A stretch of 64,000 nucleotides of DNA from Clostridiales bacterium (GCA_020859985.1 JAJBVD010000077.1:62001-126000), one strand, 5' to 3'. Positions 1-8,613 are shown, counted from the stretch's first letter. Notes: a model not told the origin generated them from the sequence alone. A program made the numbers and translations.

Positions 1-209
1 ATCTTCGCGCCGCCGAGATCCTTTGTCATGCGCTCCGCATAGTACAGACGCGACGGTCTGCCCGCATAATTATTGAACAGATCGGTGAGCTCCCGGTTGA
101 ACTCCGGATCGTCCTTGTAGTGATTGTAAGCCTCTTCCAGCTCAATCACGGCATTCATCAGCGTCTCCGGGATATACTGACCGCCGTGTATTCCAAATCT
201 TCCGTTCAT
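1..209 (-). CDS. trpB: Tryptophan synthase beta chain, N-terminal part (cut by window edge)
   Basis: Only the first ~69 codons are in the window. The protein starts [18 protein letters not shown] and continues with the stretch [20 protein letters not shown], which is the usual TrpB N-terminus leading toward the catalytic PLP domain (PLP lysine lies outside the window). TrpB condenses indole with serine to make tryptophan, as the beta subunit of the TrpAB complex. The ATG at 207-209 follows AGGAAGG by a good spacing. It is the last trp gene in this window, 162 bp downstream of trpF, with two copies of a dispersed palindrome in the gap; trpA presumably follows beyond the edge (inference). Confidence 0.93.
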   Translation of the reverse strand, partial: MNGRFGIHGGQYIPETLMNAVIELEEAYNHYKDDPEFNRELTDLFNNYAGRPSRLYYAERMTKDLGGAK

Positions 210-291
210 GTTCCAATTCCTTCCTGTTATAACAAGCCCCGATCATTACATATAAAGGCTTCTTGTTTTCCTGTCAACCTCTTTTCGAATC

Positions 292-356
292 GTAACTGTT
301 CCGTGCTTTCACAGCCGCAATGTTTTATCGTAACTGTTCAGTACTTTCTCAGTTAC
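292..356. repeat. Two copies of the 27-bp GTAACTG/CAGTTAC palindrome
   Basis: The trpF-trpB gap holds a decayed copy at 292-318 (GTAACTGTTCCGTGCTTTC, then a diverged right arm) and an intact copy at 330-356 with arms GTAACTG and CAGTTAC around a 13-nt centre. The same unit recurs at 14598, 17422, 44256, 51046, 54859 and 59938. It is too short to encode anything; it could fold into a small hairpin in the trp mRNA. Confidence 0.75.
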
Positions 357-371
357 AATTTATCTTCTGAG

Positions 372-1076
372 TCAGCCACGCCACTCCCGCACTTTCGCGA
401 CCGCCTGCAGCATCTTCTCCCGATCCTTTTTTCCGTCCGTCTCCACGCTGCTGCTCATATCAACGCCCCAGGGATGCAGGCGGTCAAGAGCCTCCGTGAT
501 ATTGTCCGGACCGATACCGCCCGCCAACAGGAACGGCCGCCGGATAAGATCCGTCAGCGCCCACTCAAACGTTTTTCCCGTGCCGCCGCCTCCGTTATCC
601 AGAAGCACCATGTCCGCGGAGCTCTTATTTACCGTGTCCGCCCAGGCAGCAAGCACGTCCGAATTCCCGTGTTCGCCTGCTGTGTTCGCAGAAGACACAG
701 CGTTTTCGCCGCTATCGGCGCGCTGCTCTACTGCCGGTGCACGGAATGCCTTGAATATTGTAAAATCTCCAAAGCTGCGAAGCTGCTGAATATAGGCCTC
801 ATCCTCGCTGCCGTGCAGCTGCGCCACACTGATCGTACCATCCAGAAGGAGCCCCGCCACCGTCTCGACCGGCTCATTGCGGAACACGCCGACCGGAATG
901 ATATCCGGGGAAAGCTTTTCCCGCAAAGCGCGCACCTGATCCGGCGTGGTGTTGCGGATGCTCTTTGGTACGTTGATGATAAATCCGCAGTAATCTGGCT
1001 TCGCCTCGTTGACGTAATCAATGTCCACCGGGCGTGACAGACCGCAGAGTTTGATTTTTACTGAGTTATTTTCCAT
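372..1076 (-). CDS. trpF: Phosphoribosylanthranilate isomerase
   Basis: TrpF isomerises phosphoribosylanthranilate to CdRP in tryptophan synthesis. The start MENNSVKIKLCGLSRP carries the family KxCG(L/I) motif with the catalytic Cys; the second acid motif is seen as VLLDNGGGGTGKTFEW and the phosphate-binding end as LLAGGIGPDNI and GVDMSSSVE. The ATG at 1074-1076 was chosen over upstream in-frame ATGs because family homology starts there and GGGGGA lies ~9 nt before it. The product is 234 residues, about 30 longer than a typical TrpF: a polar stretch of ~30 residues between FRAP and ADTVN (residues ~107-137, rich in S, A, G, N, E) is extra. It lies between trpC and trpB in the operon. Confidence 0.95.
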   Translation of the reverse strand: MENNSVKIKLCGLSRPVDIDYVNEAKPDYCGFIINVPKSIRNTTPDQVRALREKLSPDIIPVGVFRNEPVETVAGLLLDGTISVAQLHGSEDEAYIQQLRSFGDFTIFKAFRAPAVEQRADSGENAVSSANTAGEHGNSDVLAAWADTVNKSSADMVLLDNGGGGTGKTFEWALTDLIRRPFLLAGGIGPDNITEALDRLHPWGVDMSSSVETDGKKDREKMLQAVAKVREWRG

Positions 1077-1212
1077 TTTTCTTATTCCCCCGAGCACCAT
1101 ATTACTGAATCTGCTGTGAATTATCCACCGTCGGAAGACACTGGACTTGCGGTCGGCTGATTCCAATCCTCTGAAACCGGCTGCAGCCGATGCACTCACA
1201 TGCATTTTGCCT

Positions 1213-2034
1213 CTACAGTCTGCTGCGCAGTTCGTTCAGCATCGCGGCCTTATCCGGTGCGCGCATCAGGGTCTCGCCGATCAGCACCGCATTCGTCCCG
1301 TTTTCGACCAGCTTACGGATATCATCCGCATCCCGCACACCGCTCTCCGAGACGAAAATCGTCTCCGGCGGCACCATCTTCCGGTATCTGGCACTGGTGC
1401 CCAGATCCACCTGAAAGGTCTTCAGATCGCGGTTGTTCACGCCGAGGATCTTCGCGTCCGCATGCATCGCGCGCGTAACTTCTTCCTCTGTATGCGCCTC
1501 TACAAGAGCGGAAAGCCCCAGCTCGTGTGCGAGCTGCCCATACGCTTTCAGCTGCGCATCGTCCAGGATCGAGCAGATCAGAAGCACTGCTCCCGCGCCA
1601 AACGCCCGCGCCTGATAGATCATATACTCATCCACTGTGAAATCCTTGCGCAGCACCGGTATGCTTACATTCTGTACAATTTCACGCAGATACGCGTCCT
1701 GCCCCAGGAAATAATACGGTTCTGTCAGGCAGGAGATCGCCGCCGCACCCGCTTTCTCATAATCCATCGCAATCTGCAGGAAAGGAAAATCCGGCGCGAT
1801 CAGTCCCTTGGAAGGGGACGCTTTTTTTACCTCGCAGATAAACGCGATCGTTTCGGCAGACCGCAGCGCTTTTTCAAATGCAAAAGCTTCCTGTTTCGGA
1901 CCTCCGTCCGCAAATGCCGTTGCCCTACGATGCGCCGCCTCCGCCTGCGCACGGATTTCTTCCAGCGGAACCGTTTTCCGTGCGTCAGCTACACGTTCTC
2001 TGGTGCGTCCGGCGATTTCATCTAAAATATTCAT
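1213..2034 (-). CDS. trpC: Indole-3-glycerol phosphate synthase
   Basis: TrpC decarboxylates and cyclises CdRP to indoleglycerol phosphate. The 273-residue product has the family landmarks in order: N-terminal MNILDEIAGRTRERV, the catalytic-lysine region FICEVKKASPSKG, VLRKDFTVDEYMIYQ, GVNNRDLKTFQVDL and SESGVRDADDI. The ATG at 2032-2034 follows GGAGG at ideal spacing; an upstream in-frame ATG at 2085 lacks homology. It sits between trpD and trpF, all on the minus strand, as expected of a single trp transcript. Confidence 0.97.
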   Translation of the reverse strand: MNILDEIAGRTRERVADARKTVPLEEIRAQAEAAHRRATAFADGGPKQEAFAFEKALRSAETIAFICEVKKASPSKGLIAPDFPFLQIAMDYEKAGAAAISCLTEPYYFLGQDAYLREIVQNVSIPVLRKDFTVDEYMIYQARAFGAGAVLLICSILDDAQLKAYGQLAHELGLSALVEAHTEEEVTRAMHADAKILGVNNRDLKTFQVDLGTSARYRKMVPPETIFVSESGVRDADDIRKLVENGTNAVLIGETLMRAPDKAAMLNELRSRL

Positions 2035-2150
2035 GGCTGTCCGCCTCCTACCTTGTCTTTGATTGCCGTCTGCGTTCCGCAGCACTGCGCCACTGCCATT
2101 TATGTCCTGTAATCAGGCTCGCGGCGCAAAAGGAACCATAATAACTTCTT

Positions 2151-3161
2151 TTATTTATTACTCTGTTCAATAAACGCATCCAGCACACGGTTCGCCGAAC
2201 CGTCGTCGATCAGTTTTTCCGCCATACGCACGCCGTCCTCGATGGTGTCCGCCTTGCCCGCAATGTAAAGGGCGCCGCCCGCATTCAGGCAGACTGCCTG
2301 GCGCTTTGGTCCGCGGTCTGTACCATTCAGGATGGCGCGTGTGATCGCCGCATTTTCCTCCGGCGTCCCGCCGAGCAATTCTTCCTTTGCACAGCGCTCA
2401 TAGCCAAACTGTTCCGGAGTCAGCATATAGGTCTTATATTCGCCGCCACGGATCTCGCACACCTTTGTCGGTGCACTCATGGAAATCTCATCCAGCTTAT
2501 CCATACCGTACACCACCAGGCCGCTCGTCACGCCGAGGTTATTAAGCACCCGCGCCAGCGGCTCCACAATCGCCTCATCATAAACGCCCATCAGCTCCAT
2601 GTTCGCGCCTGCCGGGTTGGAAAGCGGTCCGAGGATATTGAAAATCGTACGGATGCCGAGCTCCTTGCGCACCGGGCCAACAAACCGCATGGCTGTGTGA
2701 TAGGTCTGCGCAAACAGGAAGCAGATGTTGATGGATTTAAGCAGCTCCAGGCACTTTTCCGGAGAAAGGGAAATCTGCACGCCGAGCGCTTCCAGCACAT
2801 CCGCCGCACCACACTTCGAAGACGCCGCACGATTGCCGTGCTTCGCGACCGGAACGCCGCCTGCCGCGATGACCATAGAAGAAGTCGTGGAAATATTAAA
2901 GGAGTTGGCCTTGTCTCCGCCTGTGCCAACGATTTCCAGCACATCCATCTCATGCAGAAGATGGATACCTTTTGCACGCATACCTGCTGCGGACGCCGTG
3001 ATTTCGTCGATCGTCTCGCCTTTCATTGCCAGCGCAGTCAGATAAGAGGAAATCTGCACGTCGGTCGTCTCGCCGCTCATGATTTCGAGCATGACCGCTT
3101 CTGCTTCCTCATAGGTCAGATCCTGCTTGTTTGAGAGTTTGATAATTGCTTCCTTGATCAT
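2151..3161 (-). CDS. trpD: Anthranilate phosphoribosyltransferase
   Basis: TrpD adds the phosphoribosyl group of PRPP to anthranilate. The 336-residue product is full length. Visible motifs are the helical N-terminal domain ([15 protein letters not shown]), the PRPP-binding [15 protein letters not shown] loop, [18 protein letters not shown], and [14 protein letters not shown]. The ATG is preceded by AGGCGG. It lies 52 nt... of unique sequence plus a ~180-nt structured repeat downstream of trpG and is followed by trpC after 116 nt. Confidence 0.97.
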   Translation of the reverse strand: MIKEAIIKLSNKQDLTYEEAEAVMLEIMSGETTDVQISSYLTALAMKGETIDEITASAAGMRAKGIHLLHEMDVLEIVGTGGDKANSFNISTTSSMVIAAGGVPVAKHGNRAASSKCGAADVLEALGVQISLSPEKCLELLKSINICFLFAQTYHTAMRFVGPVRKELGIRTIFNILGPLSNPAGANMELMGVYDEAIVEPLARVLNNLGVTSGLVVYGMDKLDEISMSAPTKVCEIRGGEYKTYMLTPEQFGYERCAKEELLGGTPEENAAITRAILNGTDRGPKRQAVCLNAGGALYIAGKADTIEDGVRMAEKLIDDGSANRVLDAFIEQSNK

Positions 3162-3204
3162 AATTATTGCCGCCTTTCTACTTTTTATTTACTTTTTCAT
3201 TTCG

Positions 3205-3384
3205 CTGCTGTTTCTCAGTTCCAAACAGCAGGCCACAGACCGCTTGCTTCGCAAGCTATATGCCGCTTTCAGCGTCATATATCTGAGGCTTGCCGGGCGT
3301 CCCGCCCATCCCAAAATGAAAATCCAGCCCTTGGCTGATAAATCAGCCAGGTCTTGCTTTTCATTTTGCTGCTGTTTGGAACTG
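3205..3384 (-). repeat. Structured intergenic element, copy A (trpG 3' end / trpG-trpD gap)
   Basis: Terminal arms CAGTTCCAAACAGCAG (3216-3231) and its exact reverse complement (3369-3384) enclose ~137 nt. Inside are several further hairpins, including GGGCG/CGCCC and one around GCTTGCGAAGCAAGC. An extra arm CTGCTGTTT (3205-3213) can pair with the same 3216-3231 segment, so two pairings exclude one another. On the minus strand the imperfect direct repeat AAACAGCAGC(A/G)AAATG flanks the element. The left end forms the last codons and stop of trpG. A second copy with different arm sequence but the same pairing is at 37858-38046. Confidence 0.8.
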
Positions 3385-4017
3385 GTTTACAAAGTTTCGG
3401 ACTACCTGCAGTCCATCCGGCGTCATCACGGATTCAGGATGGAACTGCACCCCGTACACCGGATAGTCCCGGTGCTCGACCGCCATCACTTCTCCATCCG
3501 CCGTCCGCGCGGTCACGCGGAGCGCAGCGGGCAAGGTGGCTTCTTTCACGGAAAGGGAATGGTATCTTGCTGCAGTCATGCCTGTTTGCAGGCCCTGAAA
3601 CAGTACGGAATCCGGTTCAATAATCAGCTCCGATTTTTTGCCGTGCATCAGTTCTTTTGCGTAGGTCACGGTCGCGCCGAACGCCTGACAGATGGCCTGA
3701 TGTCCGAGGCAGACGCCGAACATGGGAATACCGGCTTTTCTGTTTCGATCTCTGTCTCCATTCATATTTTCAGAACCGCCATTTGCTGCAGTGTCTGTCT
3801 GAAATCCGCTCAGCTTTCGAATCATCTCCACACAGATGCCCGCGTCCTCCGGCCGCCCCGGCCCCGGTGAGATGAAGATTGCTTCCGGCTTCATCGCCGC
3901 AATCTCTTCTACTGTGCAGGCATCGTTGCGGATCACCTGAATATCCGGCCGTATCGCGCCGATCAGCTGATACAGGTTGTAGGAAAAGCTGTCGTAATTA
4001 TCAATCAGAAGTACCAT
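3361..4017 (-). CDS. trpG: Anthranilate synthase component II, glutamine amidotransferase
   Basis: TrpG hydrolyses glutamine and passes ammonia to TrpE. The 218-residue class I amidotransferase shows MVLLIDNYDSFSYNLYQL at the start, the oxyanion loop ISPGPGRPEDAG, the nucleophile in MFGVCLGHQAICQAFG, and the His/Glu pair in VQFHPESVMTPDG. The ATG overlaps the trpE stop by one base (TAATG), which implies translational coupling. A polar insert of ~20 residues (around QTDTAANGGSENMNGDRDRN) precedes the nucleophile elbow and is not usual. The last codons (QTAAK and stop) lie inside the arm of the structured intergenic element. Confidence 0.96.
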   Translation of the reverse strand: MVLLIDNYDSFSYNLYQLIGAIRPDIQVIRNDACTVEEIAAMKPEAIFISPGPGRPEDAGICVEMIRKLSGFQTDTAANGGSENMNGDRDRNRKAGIPMFGVCLGHQAICQAFGATVTYAKELMHGKKSELIIEPDSVLFQGLQTGMTAARYHSLSVKEATLPAALRVTARTADGEVMAVEHRDYPVYGVQFHPESVMTPDGLQVVRNFVNQFQTAAK

Positions 4018-5507
4018 TATTCCACACCTCCCTCGGATTCCTGTACCGCGTTGACCACGGCGCGCGCCTTGTTGCAGCATTCCTCAAATTCCTTATCCGG
4101 CACGCTATCCGCGACAATTCCCGCGCCGGAACGGATCGTAATACGTCCGTTTTTCTTAAACGCCAGCCGGATGGCGATACAGGTGTCAAGATTGCCGGTA
4201 AAATCCAGATATCCGATCGCGCCGCCGTATACACCACGCTTACGCCCTTCCAGTTCATCAATGATCTGGCAGGCCCGAAGCTTTGGCGCTCCGGAGAGTG
4301 TTCCCGCCGGAAGGATGGAGTCCACTGCGTCCACCGCGTCGCAATCCTTTCGAATCTGTCCGGCCACCGTTGAACCAATGTGCATGACATGGGAATAACG
4401 TTCAATCGAAAGATATTTTTCCACACGCACAGTCCCGATCTCGCTGATCTTGCCGATATCGTTGCGTCCCAGATCGACAAGCATATTGTGCTCCGAGAGT
4501 TCTTTTTCATCTGCGAGTAATTCTTTCTCAAGGCGCTGATCCTCTTCATCCGTCGCTCCCCTTGGGCGGGTACCGGCGAGCGGGAAGGTATGCAGCGTAC
4601 CGTCCTCCAGCTTCACCAGCGTTTCCGGCGAAGCGCCGACCAGTTCAATGTCGTCGCTGGAAAAATAAAACATATAGGGAGACGGGTTCGAAGTCCGAAG
4701 CACCCGATACGTATCAAACAGGCTGCCTTCCGCGTCCGCCTGCATCGGGTTCGAGAGCACGACCTGAAAGATATCGCCCTCGTGGATGTAGTGTTTTGCC
4801 TTCTCCACCATATCTTTATAGCGTTGCCGTGAAAAGCACGGTGCGATCTCCTCTTTCAGGCGAAGCGGAGCAAAATACGCTTTCACGCCGCTTTTGAGCA
4901 GATGTTCAATCTCCCCCAGCTTCGCTTCTGCCTCCCGATAGGATTCCTCCAGTCTGGCCGTCTCCACGCCGCAGATCAGGATCAGCTTCTGCCGGTAATT
5001 ATCAAACGCGATCACGCGGTCAAACAACATCAGATCCACATCCTGAAAATTTTCCTCATCCTCCCCGGTGAATTTCAGTGTCGGCTCACTGTAGCAGATA
5101 TAATCATAAGAAAAATAACCGACCAGGCCGCCTGTAAAAGAAGGCATCCCCTTCATCTTCGGGCTTTTGTACGCCTCCAGAATCTCCCGGATCACGCTCT
5201 GCGGACTCTCTTTGCGCTCTTCTTCTTTCACCTGTCCGCCGGAAACATCCGCTCCCGTACGGAGCTTCACAACTCCGTCCGCACAGGTGAGCTCCAGCGT
5301 CGGGGCATACCCTAAAAATGTATACCGCCCCCACTGCTGATGCGCCTCCGCACTTTCCAGCATATAGCAATGCCTGCTGGCCGCGCGCAGCGTCCGCATC
5401 ACCTCGATCGGGGTAAAACGGTCCGAGAGCATCTCCCGGCACACCGGGATCCGGCGATATTCCCCGGATGCGGCGATTTGTTTTGCTTCCTCCAATGATG
5501 GATACAT
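4017..5507 (-). CDS. trpE: Anthranilate synthase component I
   Basis: TrpE converts chorismate to anthranilate with TrpG. The 496-residue product has the tryptophan feedback motif region (CYMLESAEAHQQWGRYTF), then the chorismate-binding core: NPSPYMFYF, FPLAGTRPRGAT, DLGRNDIGKIS, HIGSTVAGQ, PAGTLSGAPKLRA and YGGAIGYLDF. The ATG at 5505-5507 follows AGGAGG closely; the longer open frame upstream is T-box leader and not coding. First gene of the trp operon, controlled by the tryptophan T-box at 5616-5945. Confidence 0.97.
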   Translation of the reverse strand: MYPSLEEAKQIAASGEYRRIPVCREMLSDRFTPIEVMRTLRAASRHCYMLESAEAHQQWGRYTFLGYAPTLELTCADGVVKLRTGADVSGGQVKEEERKESPQSVIREILEAYKSPKMKGMPSFTGGLVGYFSYDYICYSEPTLKFTGEDEENFQDVDLMLFDRVIAFDNYRQKLILICGVETARLEESYREAEAKLGEIEHLLKSGVKAYFAPLRLKEEIAPCFSRQRYKDMVEKAKHYIHEGDIFQVVLSNPMQADAEGSLFDTYRVLRTSNPSPYMFYFSSDDIELVGASPETLVKLEDGTLHTFPLAGTRPRGATDEEDQRLEKELLADEKELSEHNMLVDLGRNDIGKISEIGTVRVEKYLSIERYSHVMHIGSTVAGQIRKDCDAVDAVDSILPAGTLSGAPKLRACQIIDELEGRKRGVYGGAIGYLDFTGNLDTCIAIRLAFKKNGRITIRSGAGIVADSVPDKEFEECCNKARAVVNAVQESEGGVE

Positions 5508-5529
5508 ATTGACCTCCTGTTCTTTCAAT

Positions 5530-5560
5530 CGGATAGGGGAACGCCTTTCTCCCCTATCCG
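5530..5560 (-). promoter_or_regulatory. Strong hairpin between T-box terminator and trpE start
   Basis: The arms CGGATAGGGGA and TCCCCTATCCG form an 11-bp G/C-rich stem about 22 nt upstream of the trpE Shine-Dalgarno. No U-run follows, so it is not an ordinary terminator. It would be present only in read-through transcripts; a role in mRNA stability or translation is inference. Confidence 0.5.
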
Positions 5561-5615
5561 CGCACAGGGTGCGGGGAGCAAAGTTGCAAAAATTCCTCTT
5601 GCGCCCCTGCGCATA

Positions 5616-5945
5616 AAAAATCCCTGACAGATTAATAAAATCTGTCAGGGACGAATATACTTCCGCGGTGCCACCCTGATTCACGGGAATCCCCGTGCTC
5701 TTACGAGATACCAGCATATCTCCGGCAACTGACGTATGCCCTCACGTCGCAGAATACTCAGCTCATTGCTTTTGACTGCGCCCTCAGCGGTCCATTTGAC
5801 AATCTGCATCTCCATCCGGTTCTCAGCTGTGTGCGGCTGCCTGTGTTCTTTGAAAAAAGTTTCCGATTCTAAAATCAAAACTTTTTCTCTTTTACATGCC
5901 GCACCCGGACTCTCTGTGGGCGCATCTACTGCCTTTATCTCCGCT
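5616..5945 (-). promoter_or_regulatory. T-box leader of the trp operon (tRNA-Trp sensing)
   Basis: The minus strand carries the diagnostic T-box sequence AGGGTGGCACCGCGG (5663-5677), distal-loop motifs AGAGAGTCC and GCTGAGAACCGG, and a specifier codon UGG at 5792-5794 placed after the apical helix as in other T-boxes, matching tryptophan. The alternative terminator has arms CCCTGACAGATT / AATCTGTCAGGG (5623-5650) followed by six U (5616-5621). Uncharged tRNA-Trp is expected to stabilise the antiterminator (AGGG pairing with CCCU) and allow transcription of trpEGDCFB. Confidence 0.93.
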
Positions 5946-6007
5946 TCAACGGTTTACTTTATTCGTGACTATTTAAAAAATAACAGTCTGTTTTGTGAAC
6001 TGTGTCC

Positions 6008-6036
6008 AGTCTACACCATCATTTTCGGTTTGTCAA
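6008..6036 (-). promoter_or_regulatory. Promoter of the trp operon
   Basis: The minus strand reads TTGACA (6031-6036), 17 nt, TAGACT (6008-6013), a near-consensus sigma-A promoter. Transcription would start near 6001, giving a leader of ~490 nt containing the T-box. It sits just 13 bp after the stop of the upstream DUF308-type gene. Confidence 0.8.
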
Positions 6037-6048
6037 TGGGTATTTTTC

Positions 6049-6648
6049 TCACGGCATATCTATAATATTGTCATCAAACTCGTCGCGGATGTCCTTCATC
6101 ACCTTTTTGAAATCACCGTTGATCTTCCTCATCCGCTGCGCGGTAAACAGTTCGTTCAAACCGTCTGCGATCAGAATGATCCCGACAATCGTGATTGCCG
6201 TAGAGGCCGCGTCAAACGGGAAGAACAGCATGAAAATTCCCGCTATGAGGATTGCCACGGACAGCGCCATATTCACCGCCCAACCGGAAACCTCCGCCCG
6301 TTTCAGCTGCGTGGCATTTTCCATACAGTTCACGCCGCCGATAATGACAAAGACACTCAGGATGTACGACAGCAATGTGATGATCGTGCCTGTGTGCGTC
6401 ACCGCAAACAGCCCGAGGATGCATTTAAGCACGCCTCCAAACAGACTGCCGCTCATCAGAAAGCCGTATTCACGGTCGCTGACGTAACGGATGATATCCG
6501 TGATGCCGGAAATCAGAATCGCAATCCCGGCAATCAGCGCGATCGTCCCGCCCGTCCCGGTGGGATTCAAGACAAATAAAACACCAACCAGAATCGTCAG
6601 AGCCGCGTTCACTGTCAGGTTCACACGTATCTTCTTAAAAAGTTCCAT
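6049..6648 (-). CDS. HdeD/DUF308-type membrane protein
   Basis: The 199-residue product has about six hydrophobic segments arranged as three hairpins (LTVNAALTILVGVLFVL, GGTIALIAGIAILISGI, GGVLKCILGLFAVTHTG, LLSYILSVFVIIGGV, ALSVAILIAGIFMLF, AITIVGIILIADGL), ending in a charged cytosolic tail. This length and the repeated G-I-L-I-x-G pattern fit the HdeD-like DUF308 family of small integral membrane proteins; the function in Firmicutes is not known to me. ATG preceded by AAGGAAAGAAGGG at slightly long spacing. It is a single gene between the ABC operon and the trp promoter. Confidence 0.75.
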   Translation of the reverse strand: MELFKKIRVNLTVNAALTILVGVLFVLNPTGTGGTIALIAGIAILISGITDIIRYVSDREYGFLMSGSLFGGVLKCILGLFAVTHTGTIITLLSYILSVFVIIGGVNCMENATQLKRAEVSGWAVNMALSVAILIAGIFMLFFPFDAASTAITIVGIILIADGLNELFTAQRMRKINGDFKKVMKDIRDEFDDNIIDMP

Positions 6649-6797
6649 AACACGCCCTTCTTTCCTTTTTCAGCCGGGCAGGAGCCATGTCTTCCTGCCC
6701 GCCCGTGACTGAGGTTTTGTTTCCCTTTCCATACAGGCAGAGTATATCACGCCTTTGTTTTTCCGGCTACCGACAAAATTGGGATTTTGTCTGGTTT

Positions 6798-7541
6798 TTA
6801 CACACTCAGCTTCCGCTCCATGATCCAGCCGGAGATCAGGTACATCACTGCTGTGCACGCCAGCGCCGCCAAGATACTCAGAAGATAAGATGTCGTGACC
6901 GCCAGCGTATCCGGAATCCGATTCATCAGCGCGCTGCTGCCCCAGGCGATCAGGAAGAATAACAGAAAGCTCACCAAACCGCTGAAGCGTTTCCCTGCAA
7001 GCACTGTAGCGCTTAACACAACTGCCAGAATACCGGTGACAACAGTCATCAGCCAGGACGCTAAAACCTCAAAAACAAACAGTAAAGAGTCCACTGTGGT
7101 AAAAGTAATCGTAATTTCGAGCTGTTCCAAAAATATCTGTATCATTTCCAGCAGTTCCTTTAATCCCCCCAGATATCCGATCGCAATAGCGAGATCCAAT
7201 GCAGCCAGCGCCGCGTAAAAGCAGCCCGCCAGAAAAATAGAAATGCCGTTTTCCAGCACCTTCGCGCCCAAAATCTGATAACTATTGTATGGAGTGAGAA
7301 ACAGCATGTAGCTCTGTTTCGTGTTCAGATCCCGATGGAATACCATCAGGCTTTCTATTCCAATATAAAAAATCCCGATGATTGCACACAGAGTCAGCCC
7401 GATGATTCCCCATCCGAGCCCATCGTCCCAGTTCAGGAACACACCGGCCAGAAACACAATCTCCAGAACACCCGTGATCACCAGAAGGACGATTTTCGAA
7501 AACATCGTCTTGCGAAATTCATATTTCATCAGCTTTCCCAT
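6798..7541 (-). CDS. ABC transporter permease subunit
   Basis: A 247-residue integral membrane protein with six hydrophobic segments, starting MGKLMKYEFRKTMF, a form typical of ABC-2-like permeases that partner with a separate ATPase. The ATG overlaps the ATPase stop (TGATG) and has GGAGGAG upstream; a GTG directly before it is the less likely start. Last gene of the gntR-ATPase-permease operon. The transported substrate cannot be told from sequence; YtrA-type GntR regulators are often linked to cell-envelope stress or lantibiotic-type exporters, so a drug or peptide export role is possible (inference). Confidence 0.85.
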   Translation of the reverse strand: MGKLMKYEFRKTMFSKIVLLVITGVLEIVFLAGVFLNWDDGLGWGIIGLTLCAIIGIFYIGIESLMVFHRDLNTKQSYMLFLTPYNSYQILGAKVLENGISIFLAGCFYAALAALDLAIAIGYLGGLKELLEMIQIFLEQLEITITFTTVDSLLFVFEVLASWLMTVVTGILAVVLSATVLAGKRFSGLVSFLLFFLIAWGSSALMNRIPDTLAVTTSYLLSILAALACTAVMYLISGWIMERKLSV

Positions 7542-8242
7542 CACGCTTCTCCTCCGTGTCCATAGATTTCCCGATACAGATCTACGACTGATTTTCCCTG
7601 CTGTATACGCAGTTCCTCAACCTCGCCCATCAGCACCAGGCGGCCTTCTTTCATAAAAATTGCTGAGTCCACCACCCGCTCCAGCTCATCGACCAGATGG
7701 CTGGAAATGACCAGCGCGACGTCAGGTCCGCACTCCTCGATCACAGTCCGAATGATCACATCGCGTGCCAGAAGATCGATGCCGTTGAGCGGTTCATCCA
7801 GAAGATACACCTTCGCTTTCCGCGCCATGGTAACTGCAATCTTCAGCTTCGCCATCATACCGGAAGAAAGCGTCTTCGTCTTCATATCCGGCGTCAGCTC
7901 CATCCGCTCCAGCAGATACAGATAACGCTCCATCGAAAAATCCTCAAAAAAATCGTCATAATATTTCCCCACATCCGCGGCCGTCATCCAGCTGTAAAAA
8001 TACGGCTCCGTCGACATATACGCGATCTCACAGCGGCTCTCCTTATTCACCGGAACTCCGCGGTAAAGAATGCTGCCGGAATTCGGCTTCACAAGCCCTA
8101 CGATCATTTTCATTATCGTTGTCTTGCCGCTGCCGTTCGGCCCGAGCATCGCGTAAATATGCCCCGGCTCCAGCTTCATGGAAACATGATCTATGGCCGT
8201 TTTTCTGCCGTATGTCTTTGTAATCTCGTTACACTCTAACAT
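7541..8242 (-). CDS. ABC transporter ATP-binding protein
   Basis: A 233-residue ATPase with Walker A LGPNGSGKTTIMK, a signature region in the form KTLSSGMMAKLKIAVTMARK (an LSSGM variant of LSGGQ), Walker B with the catalytic Glu in VYLLDEPLNGID, and the switch His in VISSHLVDEL. It energises the permease encoded next, whose ATG overlaps its stop. The ATG at 8240-8242 overlaps the end of the gntR gene by 7 bp, implying coupled translation. Confidence 0.93.
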   Translation of the reverse strand: MLECNEITKTYGRKTAIDHVSMKLEPGHIYAMLGPNGSGKTTIMKMIVGLVKPNSGSILYRGVPVNKESRCEIAYMSTEPYFYSWMTAADVGKYYDDFFEDFSMERYLYLLERMELTPDMKTKTLSSGMMAKLKIAVTMARKAKVYLLDEPLNGIDLLARDVIIRTVIEECGPDVALVISSHLVDELERVVDSAIFMKEGRLVLMGEVEELRIQQGKSVVDLYREIYGHGGEA

Positions 8243-8613
8243 CCGCTTTTCCTCTTCTCTTTCTCCCTGTATTCATCCACAAGCTTCTCCGCTTCCTCCT
8301 CCGAAATACCCAGCTGCCGCATCCCCGCCAGAAACTCCTGCACGAGCCCCCGCGCCATGTCCTCCCGCATCTGCACCACATGATTCGTATCTTCCGTCAC
8401 AAAGGTTCCCATCCCGCGCTTCGTAAAGCAGACATGTTCCATCTCCAGTTCCCGGTAGACCCGGCTCACCGTGTTCGGATTGATCGAATACTGAATCGCC
8501 AGATCCCTTACCGACGGAAGCTTCTCCCCCGGCTGTATCTTCCCGGTCACAATATCCCTTTTGATCGAGGTCATTACCTGAAGATAGATCGGTATCGCCG
8601 CGTTGTATTCCAT
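8236..8613 (-). CDS. GntR-family regulator, YtrA-like subfamily
   Basis: A 125-residue protein starting MEYNAAIPIYLQVM. The winged-helix domain is complete (SIKRDIVTGKIQPGEKLPSV, then LAIQYSINPNTVSRVYREL and GMGTFV), and only a ~45-residue helical tail follows, which is the short YtrA type lacking a large effector domain. ATG with AGGAGAA upstream. It heads the operon with an ABC transporter and very likely represses it: a perfect inverted repeat overlaps the -10 box of the operon promoter. Effector unknown. Confidence 0.92.
   Translation of the reverse strand: MEYNAAIPIYLQVMTSIKRDIVTGKIQPGEKLPSVRDLAIQYSINPNTVSRVYRELEMEHVCFTKRGMGTFVTEDTNHVVQMREDMARGLVQEFLAGMRQLGISEEEAEKLVDEYREKEKRKSGC

Noticed and set aside
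1147-2025. A 292-codon plus-strand ORF opposite trpC
   Set aside because: Shadow of trpC with typical antisense composition.
5681-5878. A 65-codon minus-strand ORF upstream of trpE, possible leader peptide
   Set aside because: It coincides with T-box structural parts (specifier and stems), has a poor start context, and T-box control does not need a peptide.
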